Of a DNA stretch of 64,000 bases, positions 7,706 through 16,303 are shown piece by piece. Under the pieces are notes generated by a model, which had not been told where the DNA came from, ran no database searches, and saw only the letters and a program-made list of their open reading frames with translations. Both the position numbers and the translations under genes were made by a program. The DNA lies in the NCBI GenBank assembly GCA_016198685.1, contig JACQID010000006.1:186001-250000 (forward strand), in the 5' to 3' direction. Every line of letters starts with the position of its first letter. Positions within the stretch are counted from its first letter, which is position 1. The stretch is from Candidatus Aenigmatarchaeota archaeon. Its GTDB lineage: Archaea > Aenigmatarchaeota > Aenigmatarchaeia > GW2011-AR5.

Positions 7706-8296
7706 TCATACTTTCAGATAGACATAGCCCCTGCGTCTTGCGCGCTCATCGGTTACAAAATTTTCTCTTGTGATCACAAGTGCATTCGATAACTCGGACT
7801 TGAGAAGCACTAATGCCTGAGACGCATCCCGTTGTTCAAGCCCGGAACCGTATGCATATAATGGGCGCTGTTCTTCCATATCGGTTTCGATCAACAATTT
7901 CCCTCCCGCACGCAAATTCTTGCTGACAGCCGTTAGGACGGCATCAAGGGGATTATTATGGCAGTTCCGTTGGCGTTCCGACGTGATGATGTCCCATGGA
8001 TTCGGATATAGCCATGTTATTACGGGATATTCTTTGCGTGGCATATGAAAAGTATCATAGCCGTTAAAGGTCAGCATTTTGTTTTCATCCGTGAAATTTC
8101 CAGGGGCTTGGAGATCTACCCCATCGACATACAGCCATTCATCAGTTCCTGCTACCCGCCTGACTTGACATGATGTATTCCTTAGAGACCATCTATAAAC
8201 CGGAAGTTGTATGCCTCCTTGCTCTTTGGTCATTCGGTGATAGGTAGATCTGGGATTGACGTAAGTCATTCCCGCTCCTATGTCAAGTATATCCAT
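7706..8296 (-). CDS. Possible SAM-dependent methyltransferase-like protein
   Basis: A 196-aa protein. The N-terminal ILDIGAG resembles the glycine-rich SAM loop of class I methyltransferases. KNLRAGGKLLIETD at about 130 resembles the strand after the pre-motif-V helix (LKPGG-type). The spacing between these is unusually filled with polar sequence and the normal motif II acid is not obvious, so the fold call is tentative. It starts almost at motif I and may be N-terminally shortened. It lies in the gap between the 16S and 23S units, transcribed against them. Confidence 0.5.
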   Translation of the reverse strand: MDILDIGAGMTYVNPRSTYHRMTKEQGGIQLPVYRWSLRNTSCQVRRVAGTDEWLYVDGVDLQAPGNFTDENKMLTFNGYDTFHMPRKEYPVITWLYPNPWDIITSERQRNCHNNPLDAVLTAVSKNLRAGGKLLIETDMEEQRPLYAYGSGLEQRDASQALVLLKSELSNALVITRENFVTDERARRRGYVYLKV

Positions 8297-8347
8297 GACA
8301 TGACAGAAGAGGGAAACGGCTAAAAAACCTGCAGTTGCTAGCGAAAC

Positions 8348-9079
8348 TCATTCTCTTCTCTTGCCCATGAGCCTAAGGAGGCTCAGGAACAGGTTTATGA
8401 AATCCAGATAAAGGCGAAGAGCGCCTATCACGGATTCTTTCGTGTCTTCTTCCGTGCCTTCATTGCCTATGACGTTCGTTTCGCGTATCTTCTGCGTATC
8501 ATAAGCAGTAAGGCCGGTGAACACAATGACACCGATAATCGATATTATGTAATCGAGCGGTCCGCTTTTCAGGAAGAAATTGACGACAGAGGCAAGTATT
8601 ATTCCAATAAGGGCCATGAAAAGTATCTGGCCGATTTTTGTCAAATCGGTTTTAGTGACATAGCCATAGACGCTCATTATTCCGAACATCGCAGCTGCAA
8701 TGAAGAACGTCAACCCTATGGATTCGATTGTGTAAACTAGAAATATGACTGACAGCGTCAGTCCCGTGAAGAACGAGTATGCGAGGAACATGATTATTGC
8801 AAGAGTGGCCGGAATCCGCTTGATCAATAATGCAAGCCCGAATACCAGGCCGAGCTCAACGATCATAAGAACATAAAATAGCCCTGTGCCGAGAATGATT
8901 GTGTATATTGCGGGCTCAGTGGCTGCAAAATATGCCGTGGCAGCGGAAATGCCAAGCCCGATAAACATCCATGCATAGACTTTGACGAAGAAGCGCCGTG
9001 TTTCTTCAGCTGCAGCGTGAGCGGATATCATGCTAGTTTTATATTCAGACCGCTTTAAAAGCTCTGCCTTAGTTGTCAT
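8348..9079 (-). CDS. Bax inhibitor-1 / YccA family membrane protein
   Basis: A 243-aa integral membrane protein with about seven hydrophobic spans. The N-terminal RRFFVKVYAWMFIGLGISA, the central GLTLSVIF and the C-terminal LTAYDTQKIRE are the hallmark blocks of the BI-1/YbhL/YccA family, linked to calcium leak or membrane protein quality control in other organisms. The ATG at 9079 is preferred over the TTG one codon earlier. It lies between the 16S and 23S units on the opposite strand, its start about 35 bp from tRNA-Ala. Confidence 0.9.
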   Translation of the reverse strand: MTTKAELLKRSEYKTSMISAHAAAEETRRFFVKVYAWMFIGLGISAATAYFAATEPAIYTIILGTGLFYVLMIVELGLVFGLALLIKRIPATLAIIMFLAYSFFTGLTLSVIFLVYTIESIGLTFFIAAAMFGIMSVYGYVTKTDLTKIGQILFMALIGIILASVVNFFLKSGPLDYIISIIGVIVFTGLTAYDTQKIRETNVIGNEGTEEDTKESVIGALRLYLDFINLFLSLLRLMGKRRE

Positions 9080-9113
9080 CAATATTTAAGCAATGCTTCA
9101 TTACTAAAAAGAC

Positions 9114-9248
9114 GGGCTGGTAGATCAACGGAAGATCGCCTGCTTTGCAACGCAAGAAGGGAAGTATCCCTCCTTACAGTCCTATTCAACTCTCGGACGA
9201 TGCGAACAAAACAGCAGGAGGCTTCGGGTTCAAATCCCGACCAGTCCA
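9114..9248 (+). tRNA. tRNA-Ala (UGC) with 63-nt intron
   Basis: Acceptor GGGCTGG pairs with CCAGTCC; D stem GATC/GATC; anticodon stem CCTGC/GCAGG with loop TTTGCAA, anticodon TGC; T arm TCGGG/CCCGA. An intron of about 63 nt (9150-9212) lies after position 37, the canonical archaeal site, and leaves a 72-nt mature tRNA. The box AATATTTAAG at 9081-9090 is well placed as its promoter. Placement ahead of 23S is classical for archaea, but the 16S gene is not adjacent. Confidence 0.93.
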
Positions 9249-9310
9249 TCCGAAAGTGATTGTTAATCATTTTCTTCTCATTTTTATGCAGGATCAGCGG
9301 ATGCAAAAAT

Positions 9311-9323
9311 CTTTTAATACTTT
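9311..9323 (+). promoter_or_regulatory. 23S rRNA promoter core
   Basis: CTTTTAATACTTT, identical to the 13 bp ahead of 16S (5122-5134). It lies after tRNA-Ala and about 265 bp before mature 23S, so 23S probably has its own transcript. Confidence 0.65.
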
Positions 9324-9339
9324 TTTGAAGTATGTTAGT

Positions 9340-9552
9340 TGTTGCGGGGTCAGGAATCCCGTGCTACTTAGTGAATGTCGCATACGCGACAGGATACAGG
9401 AAAGCTGATCAGAGCCAAGCAATAGGTTTTAGCAGAACCGTGCTTGCAGCATAAGGGGATGTTATTATCTATTCCGGTTCTGACTTGGCTTTCAAGGACG
9501 ATGACTAACGAATGTTAGTCGTCCGATGCTGAGGAAAAGTCATTCTGATGAA
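9340..9552 (+). other. Structured 23S leader
   Basis: About 210 nt between promoter and processing stem hold strong hairpins: AGCCAAG...CTTGGCT enclosing CAGAACCG...CGGTTCTG, then TGACTAAC-GAAT-GTTAGTC within GACG/CGTC, and CTGATGAAGG just before the processing stem. It does not match a tRNA, 5S or SRP RNA that I recognise. Confidence 0.5.
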
Positions 9553-9570
9553 GGCGACCACAGGTCCGAA
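9553..9570 (+). other. 23S processing stem, 5' side
   Basis: GGCGACCACAGG plus CCGAA pairs with TTCGG plus CCTGTGGTCGCC at 12781-12798, with a 1-nt offset on each side. This 17-bp helix brackets the 23S gene for excision. Confidence 0.85.
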
Positions 9571-11817
9571 ATAAAGATAGCTAGCTCCCACGCTATTTGG
9601 TGGATGGCTTGGCTTGGTAGCTGACGAAGGTCGTGGCAAGCTGCGATAAGCTCGGGGTAGGCGCATGCAGCCTTTGAACCCGAGATTACCTAATGTCGCA
9701 TAGACGTCAATTCACGGGCAACTGTGAAGAGCAACGGGGAGAATTGAAACATCTTAGTAACCCCAGGAAGAGAAAGCAATCGCGATGCCGTTAGTAAGGG
9801 CGACTGAAAGCGGCACAGGACAAACCGAATCTGTCCCGTAAGGAGACAGAGATGTGGAGTTTGGACCTGGGCTACTCCTATCCGTATATTTCGAAGTTCC
9901 CTGGAAAGGGACGCGACAAAGGGTGAAAGCCCCGTAGAAGGAAAACGGAGGAGGATACCGGGTATCCAGAGTACGATTGGCCGGATAGCCAGTCGGAATA
10001 CGGGTCTCATCTAGATCCAATCCTAAACACTAACCAAGTCCGATAGTGAATTAGTACTGCGAAGGAACGTTGAAAAGAATCCGTGACAGGATTTGAAAAG
10101 AGCCTGAAACCATGTAGCTATAGTTTGACGGTTAAGGCTCTCGCAAGAGAGAAGAACCCGTCGTCCGTTTGGAAAAACGGGGCAGGGAGTTATCTTCTAT
10201 GGCAAGCTTAACCGCATTAAGCGGGGAGGCGGAGCGAAAGCGAGTCTGAAAGGGCGACTAGTCATAGGAGTTAGACTTGATGCCAGATGATCTAGGCCTG
10301 GGTAGGATGAAGCCCCGCGAAAGCGGGGTCGAGGTCCGTAACCGGATTTAGCACTACCTAACCGGGTGACCTGGGTCTAGGGGTGAAAAGCCAATCGAAT
10401 CTGGCAGTAGCGGGTTCCTCCCGAAATGTATGTGAGTACAGCCTGGCAATGAGTGCGGATGGGGTAGAGCACTGATTAGACTGTCGAGGGGAGAAATCCC
10501 CAGCAGTTTTGTCAAACTCCGAATCCATCCGTATATGTGCCGGAGTGAGGGTGTCGGAGTAATTTTGGCATCCGAAAGGGAAAGAACCCTGACCAAAGCT
10601 AAGGTCCCTAATTAGAAACTAAGTGTATCGAAAGTTGTCTTGAACCTTAGACAGAGGGAAGGTTGGCTTAGAAGCAGCCATCCTCCAAGCAACGCGTAAT
10701 AGCGGACCCTCCGAGGTTCAGGGCGCTGAAAATGGACGGGGCTAAGTTTCTAACCGATACTTTGGAGCCTGCGCAAGCAGGTTGGTAGGGAGGCATACCG
10801 CGAGGGCAGAAGCTTCTCCGTGAGGAGGGGTGGACCTCGCGGCATAGAAAATCCTGCCGGGAGTAGCAAATGAGTTGGGTGAAAAACCCAACCGCCTAAA
10901 GAGCAAGGGTTCCCCAGTAAAGTTTATCTGCTGGGGGTTAGTCGGTCCTAACTGCACCCTTAAGAAGAGGTGTGGGAAAGGGAATCCGGTTAATATTCCG
11001 GAACCGAGCAGCAATGCACTTTTGGAAAAATTTCAGGACAGCCTGACCATTGCCGTCGCAATGGCGAAGCGTCGAAGCTTGAGGAGTCTCGTAATGAGGA
11101 GAATTAAGTGAAGGCGTTACAGGATCCCTGTATTGGGGTTTTAGGCCATTCCTGGAGTCCATGAAAAGCCAGAAGATTAGAGTGCTGCCGTCCGTACCGA
11201 GAACCGACACCGGTGCTCGCGCTGAGAAGGCGAAGGCGTACAGGAGAATCCAAACCTAGGGAATTCGGCAAAATAGTGGGGTATCTTTGGTAGAACCCAT
11301 GCCTGCCCAGTGATTGGGCAGGTCGCAGTAACAAGAGGGATCCGACTGTTTAACAAAAACGTATCTGGCTGCTAAATCGAAAGGTCTTGTATAGCCAGTG
11401 AGTCGTGGCCACTAGTGGTGTGTTAAAGCTGGTTTCAACCGGCCCAAGCCCCGCTGTAGGCCGGCCCTAACTCTGAGGGTCTTAAGGTAGCGTAATCCCT
11501 TGCCAACTAATTATTGGCCTGCATGATAGATTCACGAGATCTCTGCTGTCCCGGGGCGGAACCTGGCGAAACTATTGTTCTGGTGATTAGGCCAGAGACC
11601 TCTAGTGGGAAGAGTAGACCCCGTTGAGCTTTACTGCAGCTTGTTGTTGTGGTATAGATCTGGGTGTATAGCGTAAGCAGGAGACGTCGAAGCCTGCCCG
11701 AAAGGGTGGGTGGAGTCGCCAATGTAACACTGCTCATCTGGATCTATACAGCTTACCCGCGAGGGGACAGCAGCAGGCGGGCAGTTTGGCTGGGGCGGTA
11801 CGCCTTTGAAAAGATAT

Positions 11818-11861
11818 CGAGCATAGCGTCGTATTAATCCTCGCGATGCTCGGCTTAATAT
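11818..11861 (+). other. 23S insertion in helix 81, 44 nt
   Basis: Expected sequence CCTTTGAAAAGATATCAAAGG is interrupted after GATAT. The insert is a hairpin CGAGCAT...ATGCTCG followed by GCTTAATAT. It could be a short intron or a stable expansion of the helix; the sequence alone does not decide. Confidence 0.6.
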
Positions 11862-12064
11862 CAAAGGCCCTCTATGGTCAGCTCATCCGGGTCAGAAATC
11901 CGGAGATAGAATGTAAGGGTAAAAGCTGGCTTTATTGGACTTCGAAAAGCAAGATGTCCAATTGCGAAAGCATGACCTAGCGAAACGCAGTTCGGCCTAG
12001 ATGGCCGGCTGTGACTTGAGAAAAGCTACCTCGGGGATAATGGTGTCGTAGCGGGCGAGAGTTC

Positions 12065-12331
12065 TCATCCGTATTGCGGTATCTAGTCTACATTAACCAC
12101 AAAGAAAAGAAAGCACTTAGCTGTCTTTATTAGGACAAGATATAGGCACGGCATTATTTGAGAATGCAAATTCTTGGATAATGCCAAAAACTTCTGGACT
12201 AACCAAGTGGCAGATGGCTGTGAAGGAACACTGTCCCAGAGCGAGTCCTCGAAAGGCTTACGTCTTTCGCAGGGCAATGAGCGCAATCGGTAGCTTCCGA
12301 GCCAATGTAAAAAATCTGCAGTGCGGAGAAC
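12065..12331 (+). other. 23S insertion in helix 89, about 267 nt
   Basis: GAGAGTTC should continue directly as A(T/G)ATCGACC; here 267 nt intervene (after about C2475, E. coli numbering). The ends pair: TTCTC with GAGAA, and CCGTATTGC with GCAGTGCGG allowing G-U. A bulge-helix-bulge intron is the best reading. The reading frames crossing it show no homing endonuclease motif. Confidence 0.85.
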
Positions 12332-12780
12332 AGATCGACCCCGCGTGTTGCGGCGTCGCTGTCGGCTGGCCCTCTCCTGGCTGCGCAGCAGCAGCCAAGG
12401 GTGACGGAGTTCACGTATTAAAAGGGCACCTTAGTTGGGTTCAGAACGGCGCGAGCCAGTTTGGTCTATATCTGCTAGAGGTGTTGCTGCCTGAGAGGAA
12501 GGAAGGATAAGTACGAAAGGAACATCCTTCCGTGGCCACTTGTTCACCAGCTGTCCGACAGGGCAAGCTGGGTAGCTACGCCATACGCTGATAAGGCCTG
12601 AAAGCATCTAAGGCCTAAGCAGCTCTCAAAAATAGGTAGTAGGCAACCGGCAAGACTACCGGTCATGGAAGCGGGATGTACGCACGAAGCTTCGGCGACG
12701 TGTTCAGTCCACGCTCTCCTACGCCAATGCTAGCCTTTAAAACGGAAAAGTTGCGGCTTTTTCGTCCCGCTTGACGGGAT

Positions 12781-12815
12781 TTCGGGCCTGTGGTCGCCTA
12801 ATCTTTTTTATTTTG
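12781..12815 (+). terminator. 23S processing stem 3' side and T-rich terminator
   Basis: 12781-12798 is the partner of 9553-9570, followed at once by AATCTTTTTTATTTTG. The T tract is the likely end of the 23S transcript. 12816-12956 holds only AT-rich sequence including a TATATATAATATAA promoter for the next gene. Confidence 0.7.
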
Positions 12816-12956
12816 ACGAATTATTTTCCATTTGCATCTTAGCGAATATAAATCGTTATATATAATATAACGCTAATAATAGAACGCGTAAACGCTATCT
12901 GACAGAGATGGGGAACTGTCTGATGCCATATACGCATGTACAAAAGGGGTGTGGTT

Positions 12957-13079
12957 ATGAAAACCATTGGAGAAAATTCAAAGAGTTTGCACAATTGCGG
13001 CAACGGCTTCAAGGGCCATATAGTAAAGGCCAGGGGAGTCAGCTTCTGCGGTTTCTGCGGGAAAGAATTCGGCCTTTAA
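12957..13079 (+). CDS. 40-aa zinc-finger-like protein
   Basis: Too short for the ORF track. The ATG follows AGGGGTGTGG, and the frame reads MKTIGENSKSLHNCGNGFKG then ends CGFCGKEFGL. HNC and CGFC could coordinate one zinc ion as in other tiny archaeal zinc ribbons. The overlapping 76-aa frame (12908) lacks such a pattern and is taken as a shadow. Confidence 0.55.
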   Translation: MKTIGENSKSLHNCGNGFKGHIVKARGVSFCGFCGKEFGL

Positions 13080-13180
13080 TATTCAATAGCCTGATGCTCT
13101 GCATCTTTCTATGCTTATTTAGATTGTATGTTCCATAGGAAATAGTGGTTAAATCTCTGACATAAAAAATAAATACCGGT

Positions 13181-13633
13181 ATGGACAATCTTACTAAGAT
13201 CGTTATGCTTGACTATTTGCAGCCGGCTCATATCACCTTCCTGATTGTAACAGCACTTTCCGTACTTTGCGGTTTTACAATAGGAGCAGAGCGCGAATTA
13301 AGGAATAAGCCGGCAGGCATAAGCACCCATATTCTGATCTGCTTTGGAGGGGCTTTGCTTACATTGATTTCGCAATCCATCGAGCCGAATACGCCTGCAA
13401 GAGTGGCTGCTAATATCGTTACGGGCGTAGGATTCCTGGGGGCAGGCCTGATTCTCAAGGGCAAGAACGGCTATGTGCACGGCCTTACTTCGGCTGCAAG
13501 CATATGGTGCACTGCTGCAATAGGGCTTGCAATAGGCTTCGGATGGTATTTCGAGGCCATCATATCCGCTCTTGTTGCGACTTTAGTTCCAAGAATTCCC
13601 CATATCCGTGGAACCAAGGCACGCGCAAAATGA
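13181..13633 (+). CDS. MgtC/SapB family membrane protein
   Basis: A 150-aa protein with four to five membrane spans covering the conserved MgtC domain: GAERELRNKPAGISTHIL, VGFLGAGLIL, GLTSAASIW and AIGLAIGFG all match the family. MgtC proteins modulate F-type ATPase activity or magnesium adaptation in bacteria; the archaeal role is unproven. The soluble C-terminal domain found in many members is absent, making this the short form. Confidence 0.93.
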   Translation: MDNLTKIVMLDYLQPAHITFLIVTALSVLCGFTIGAERELRNKPAGISTHILICFGGALLTLISQSIEPNTPARVAANIVTGVGFLGAGLILKGKNGYVHGLTSAASIWCTAAIGLAIGFGWYFEAIISALVATLVPRIPHIRGTKARAK

Positions 13634-13689
13634 GCTAGCTTTTCATTTTTGGTCGCCACCACAATCTTTAATATCATAGCGTAGGTATC

Positions 13690-13890
13690 TTATTCGGTGA
13701 CCTGCCAGCAACGGCCATTGTATCTGTAGGTTCCTGTAAAAGGGAATCCGCGGAGCGGTGGAGGAAACTCTGTCCACCCTCCGGCGAAAGCCGAAAATGC
13801 ATCATCCGTCGGAAGGCGGCTGCCGGAAACAGAAACGATACCCTGGCGCTGATCCGTGATGTGCCATTCAGGGATGAAACGGTCCGGCAT
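13690..13890 (-). CDS. Hypothetical protein (candidate), 66 aa
   Basis: The frame 13690-14025 is open; its second half, from an ATG at 13890, reads like a real protein (WTEFPPPLRGFPFTGTYRYNG), while the upstream part is Cys/Arg-rich and shadow-like. No family recognised. It overlaps the next candidate on the other strand by 30 bp, so at most the distal parts of each are likely to be coding. Confidence 0.35.
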   Translation of the reverse strand: MPDRFIPEWHITDQRQGIVSVSGSRLPTDDAFSAFAGGWTEFPPPLRGFPFTGTYRYNGRCWQVTE

Positions 13891-14049
13891 GCATGGGTGC
13901 AAGCGAGAAGATATGCGAGGCTGTGCTTTGCATTGCTCAATGCTCAGACAAATGTTGCATGGCCTCCTGATGAACCCTTCATAGGGGGAAAGGCCTACAA
14001 AAGACAGGTTATGGCAGGTCACCACTTTATTTTAATCAAGAGTAATTGA
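13861..14049 (+). CDS. Hypothetical protein (candidate), 62 aa
   Basis: An open plus-strand frame runs from 13672, but the first start codon is GTG 13861. The product has protein-like composition (ARLCFALLNAQTNVAW, ending HHFILIKSN). A TATA-like CTTTAATATC at 13666 would start transcription well upstream. No family recognised; the minus strand is also open here. Confidence 0.3.
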   Translation: MPFRDETVRHAWVQARRYARLCFALLNAQTNVAWPPDEPFIGGKAYKRQVMAGHHFILIKSN

Positions 14050-14106
14050 AAATTTACAAAACTTCGTGAAGAGTAAACTTAAATGGGCTCCGATTTCAAT
14101 AATTGT

Positions 14107-15012
14107 TTATCGCCCGTTATACGCTTCCTTTAGTTTCGCAATATCAAACTTCTTCATCTGGAGGAAAGCTTGGGTTAGGCGTGCGATTTGTGCAGGCGTG
14201 CCTTTTTGCATCATTTCATTCATTGCTGCGGGAACAATCTGCCACCAGACTCCATATTTGTCTTTGAGCCAGCCGCATTGCTCCGCTTCAGGGACCGCAG
14301 AAAGGTTGTCCCAATAGTAATCTATCTCTTCCTGCGTGTTGCATGAGACAATAAATGATATTGCCTCATTGAAAGCAAAGTTGTGCATATGGGCGCTGTC
14401 CATGGAGGCAAACCATTGCCCCTCAAGCATGAGGTCGGTAAACATTATTGTCCCTTCGTTATCCGGATCCATGCCTTGAGGATAGCGGGCTATAGTTCCT
14501 CGTTTCGTATTTTTGAACACCGACATGTAAAAATTGGTTGCCTGTTCTGCCTTGCCGCACGCAGATCCAACAAACATAAGCGACGGAATAATAAAGGGGC
14601 GCTCTTCGCCTTTGGAATCAGAAAGAATAAGCTGCCACGAAAGCCCGTATTTGTCCTGTATCCAGCCATAGCGTTCGCTGAACGGATACGTCTGCAGCGG
14701 CATGAGTGCTGTGCCGCCCTGCGACAGTTTTTCCCAGAGCTTATCCAAATTCTCCTGCGCGTTTTTGCTCTTTGACGGATCAAAATTAACAATGAATGAT
14801 ATGGAAGGATTGAATTTGAATAAAGGTCCGGCACTGATGGACATGAATGGCCGTCCTGAGAGCTCAAAGGAAACAACGTCACAATCGCCTGAGGGCGTAT
14901 CGTGGAGCGTTATTACATTCGTGATTCTCGATTTGGGAAACGCTTCACAGTAAAACCCAGCAGCTTCCCTGGCTTCTTTATCGAACCATAAATGCGGCAT
15001 GATCTTTTCCAT
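14107..15012 (-). CDS. VOC-superfamily PhnB-like protein, two domains
   Basis: A 301-aa protein made of two tandem copies of the PhnB / 3-demethylubiquinone methyltransferase-like VOC domain. The first covers about 1-135 (MPHLWFDKEAREAAGFYCEAF, then YGWIQDKYGLSWQL) and the second about 138-275 (MFVGSACGKAEQATNFYMSVF, then CGWLKDKYGVWWQI). Each repeat ends with the G-W-x-x-D-K-Y-G block. Bacterial members are common and usually uncharacterised; despite the name they are not methyltransferases. The remaining C-terminus (MNEMMQKGTPAQIARLTQA) matches the tail of bacterial homologues, so horizontal acquisition is likely. Confidence 0.9.
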   Translation of the reverse strand: MEKIMPHLWFDKEAREAAGFYCEAFPKSRITNVITLHDTPSGDCDVVSFELSGRPFMSISAGPLFKFNPSISFIVNFDPSKSKNAQENLDKLWEKLSQGGTALMPLQTYPFSERYGWIQDKYGLSWQLILSDSKGEERPFIIPSLMFVGSACGKAEQATNFYMSVFKNTKRGTIARYPQGMDPDNEGTIMFTDLMLEGQWFASMDSAHMHNFAFNEAISFIVSCNTQEEIDYYWDNLSAVPEAEQCGWLKDKYGVWWQIVPAAMNEMMQKGTPAQIARLTQAFLQMKKFDIAKLKEAYNGR

Positions 15013-15292
15013 ATATTTTCACCTCTTGCCCCCTAAATTATTAGGGCATCATTATATATAAAAAATTCCCATATGGCAGATTTGGGGGGTTATTCATCTC
15101 CTATAATCTCCGAATACAACTACTATTACAGGGCAGATTTAATAAAAATAAATTTGTGACTCAATGAGAAAGCTGGATGATTGATTTATTTTGAGGGTAT
15201 AGAGACAAGTGGCAAAAACGATCATAGCAGTAGGCTATTGCCGTAATGGGCTACTCCTTCCGGTGTTCTATCAAAGAGATGGACAAGAAACA
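15013..15292. other. Intergenic, no gene seen
   Basis: Contains the promoter of the VOC gene (TATATATAA on the minus strand near 15052) and short AT-rich sequence. No frame above 40 codons looks coding. CAATGAGAAAGCTGGATGATTGA near 15163 loosely resembles C/D-box spacing but lacks proper boxes. Confidence 0.5.
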
Positions 15293-15685
15293 CTAGTTGC
15301 GAGATTCCATAATTGCCTTGAGCTTGGCAAGATCCGTTTCAATTAGTCCTATATCTTCATTGTATTTCTTATCCTCAATTCCCGGCTGACGGAAAACTGT
15401 AAAGAGCATTTCGCTTCCCTTGGCGTTGCGCAGAACTCTCATGGCATTGAATATCTTGGTGCCTGAAACTATGACGCAGTGGTCCATGACGCCAAACGCG
15501 TTCCTTTCAACGAATTCGATTTTCACAGGGCCGGATGGCGTTTCCGCTATCCATAGGTTTCCTGACTTCTTGACGGATATGCAAAACGACTTGGCCCACT
15601 TCGGCAGGTTTTCCGGATTAGACGCAAATTCATAAACCTCCTTATGGTCGCAGCCAATGGATACGCTCAATGTCCGTGATTCCAT
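15293..15685 (-). CDS. SRPBCC / START-like domain protein
   Basis: A 130-aa protein reading ESRTLSVSIGCDHKEVYEFASNPENLPKWAK at the N-terminus, the pattern of polyketide-cyclase / START-like domains (strand, helix with F-x-x-NPENLPxW). These bind hydrophobic ligands in a helix-grip fold; no ligand can be named. I trimmed the 202-aa track ORF to ATG 15685 because CTATTAATAAC lies about 26 bp upstream and the extra N-terminus is basic and shadow-like. Confidence 0.8.
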   Translation of the reverse strand: MESRTLSVSIGCDHKEVYEFASNPENLPKWAKSFCISVKKSGNLWIAETPSGPVKIEFVERNAFGVMDHCVIVSGTKIFNAMRVLRNAKGSEMLFTVFRQPGIEDKKYNEDIGLIETDLAKLKAIMESRN

Positions 15686-15749
15686 AAGAGCATGCATCGT
15701 TATTAATAGCGCTTCAACGGCTTTAAGGCAAGCGGTTGCAAATAATCGA

Positions 15750-15872
15750 ATGCGATTTGCTAAACAGAATATTATTCTTGCTGGAAGTCTGGTTGCGTTA
15801 TTGGTTTTTGGCGTTTGGGATGAGAAAAACTTGAATGCCCCAAACTTGAACGCAATTATCCTGCAGTCATAA
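15750..15872 (+). CDS. Possible 40-aa membrane peptide
   Basis: ATG 15750 lies about 26 bp after GGCTTTAAGG. The frame encodes MRFAKQNIILAGSLVALLVF followed by a short polar tail, one hydrophobic span. It is divergent from the SRPBCC gene. Small size makes it uncertain. Confidence 0.35.
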   Translation: MRFAKQNIILAGSLVALLVFGVWDEKNLNAPNLNAIILQS

Positions 15873-15901
15873 AAGGCAATTGGGAGCCTTCTACTTTGCA
15901 C

Positions 15902-16222
15902 ATGGACATGATATTGTCGGAATCGAAGAATCTAAGGAAGCTTGGCGTGAATACCGTATCCGTTGTGCCTCATTATGACTACGAGAATGGCAAAACGGTA
16001 TTAAGAGATAGCATAGAAAGCCATATCAATAGGATAGTGAGGGCCAAGCAGGAAGGCTTTGCAGTCATGCTCGTTCCGGATTTTGCGGGAGGCGACAGCA
16101 AAAAAATCGGCGTGCCGCTTGAACAATTCCTTTCCGATGCAAGAAATATTTCGCTTGACTGGGCATTGATTGCTGAAGAATATAACGTAGAATATTTTGC
16201 AACATTTTATAATGCTATTTAG
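15902..16222 (+). pseudogene. Truncated GH113-like glycosidase fragment
   Basis: A 106-aa frame whose layout resembles the first third of GH113-type TIM-barrel glycosidases: KNLRKLGVNTVSVVPHYDYE, then AKQEGFAVMLVPDFAG, then DWALIAEEYNVEYFATF. In full proteins the last block continues into the catalytic Glu region and five more barrel strands; here a stop follows at once. The remains may be a decayed gene or a small derived protein. The start is set at ATG 15902, about 26-30 bp after CATAAAAGG; the track start is a TTG. Confidence 0.5.
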
Positions 16223-16303
16223 ATATAATAAATTGCAGATAAAAGTTCCATTATTATTGCAATTTATATAATATCTGCTTATTTATACACCAAACGGGAT
16301 TTA

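Larger units (their letters stand above)
9579..12735 (+). rRNA. rrl: 23S ribosomal RNA with two insertions
   Basis: Recognised from GGTGGATGGCTTGG at the 5' end, the AAGGTAGCGTAAT and GACCCCGTTGAGCTTTACTGCAG blocks of domain IV-V, the peptidyl transferase CTCGGGGATAA, the sarcin-ricin loop AGTACGAAAGGAAC, and terminal GCTAGC pairing between both ends. An insertion of about 267 nt interrupts helix 89 and one of about 44 nt lies in helix 81; without them the gene is about 2,850 nt. No 5S gene follows in the window. Confidence 0.97.

Noticed and set aside
9079-9306. Minus-strand ORF over tRNA-Ala
   Set aside because: Overlaps the complete tRNA gene and has no protein-like features.
9340-9552. 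Considered as SRP RNA, RNase P RNA or 5S rRNA
   Set aside because: GAGGAAAAGTC and GCAGCATAAGG give only short resemblances; overall folds and conserved boxes are missing.
12181-12510. ORF of 109 aa at the 23S helix 89 insertion
   Set aside because: More than half of it is mature 23S sequence and no endonuclease motif is present.
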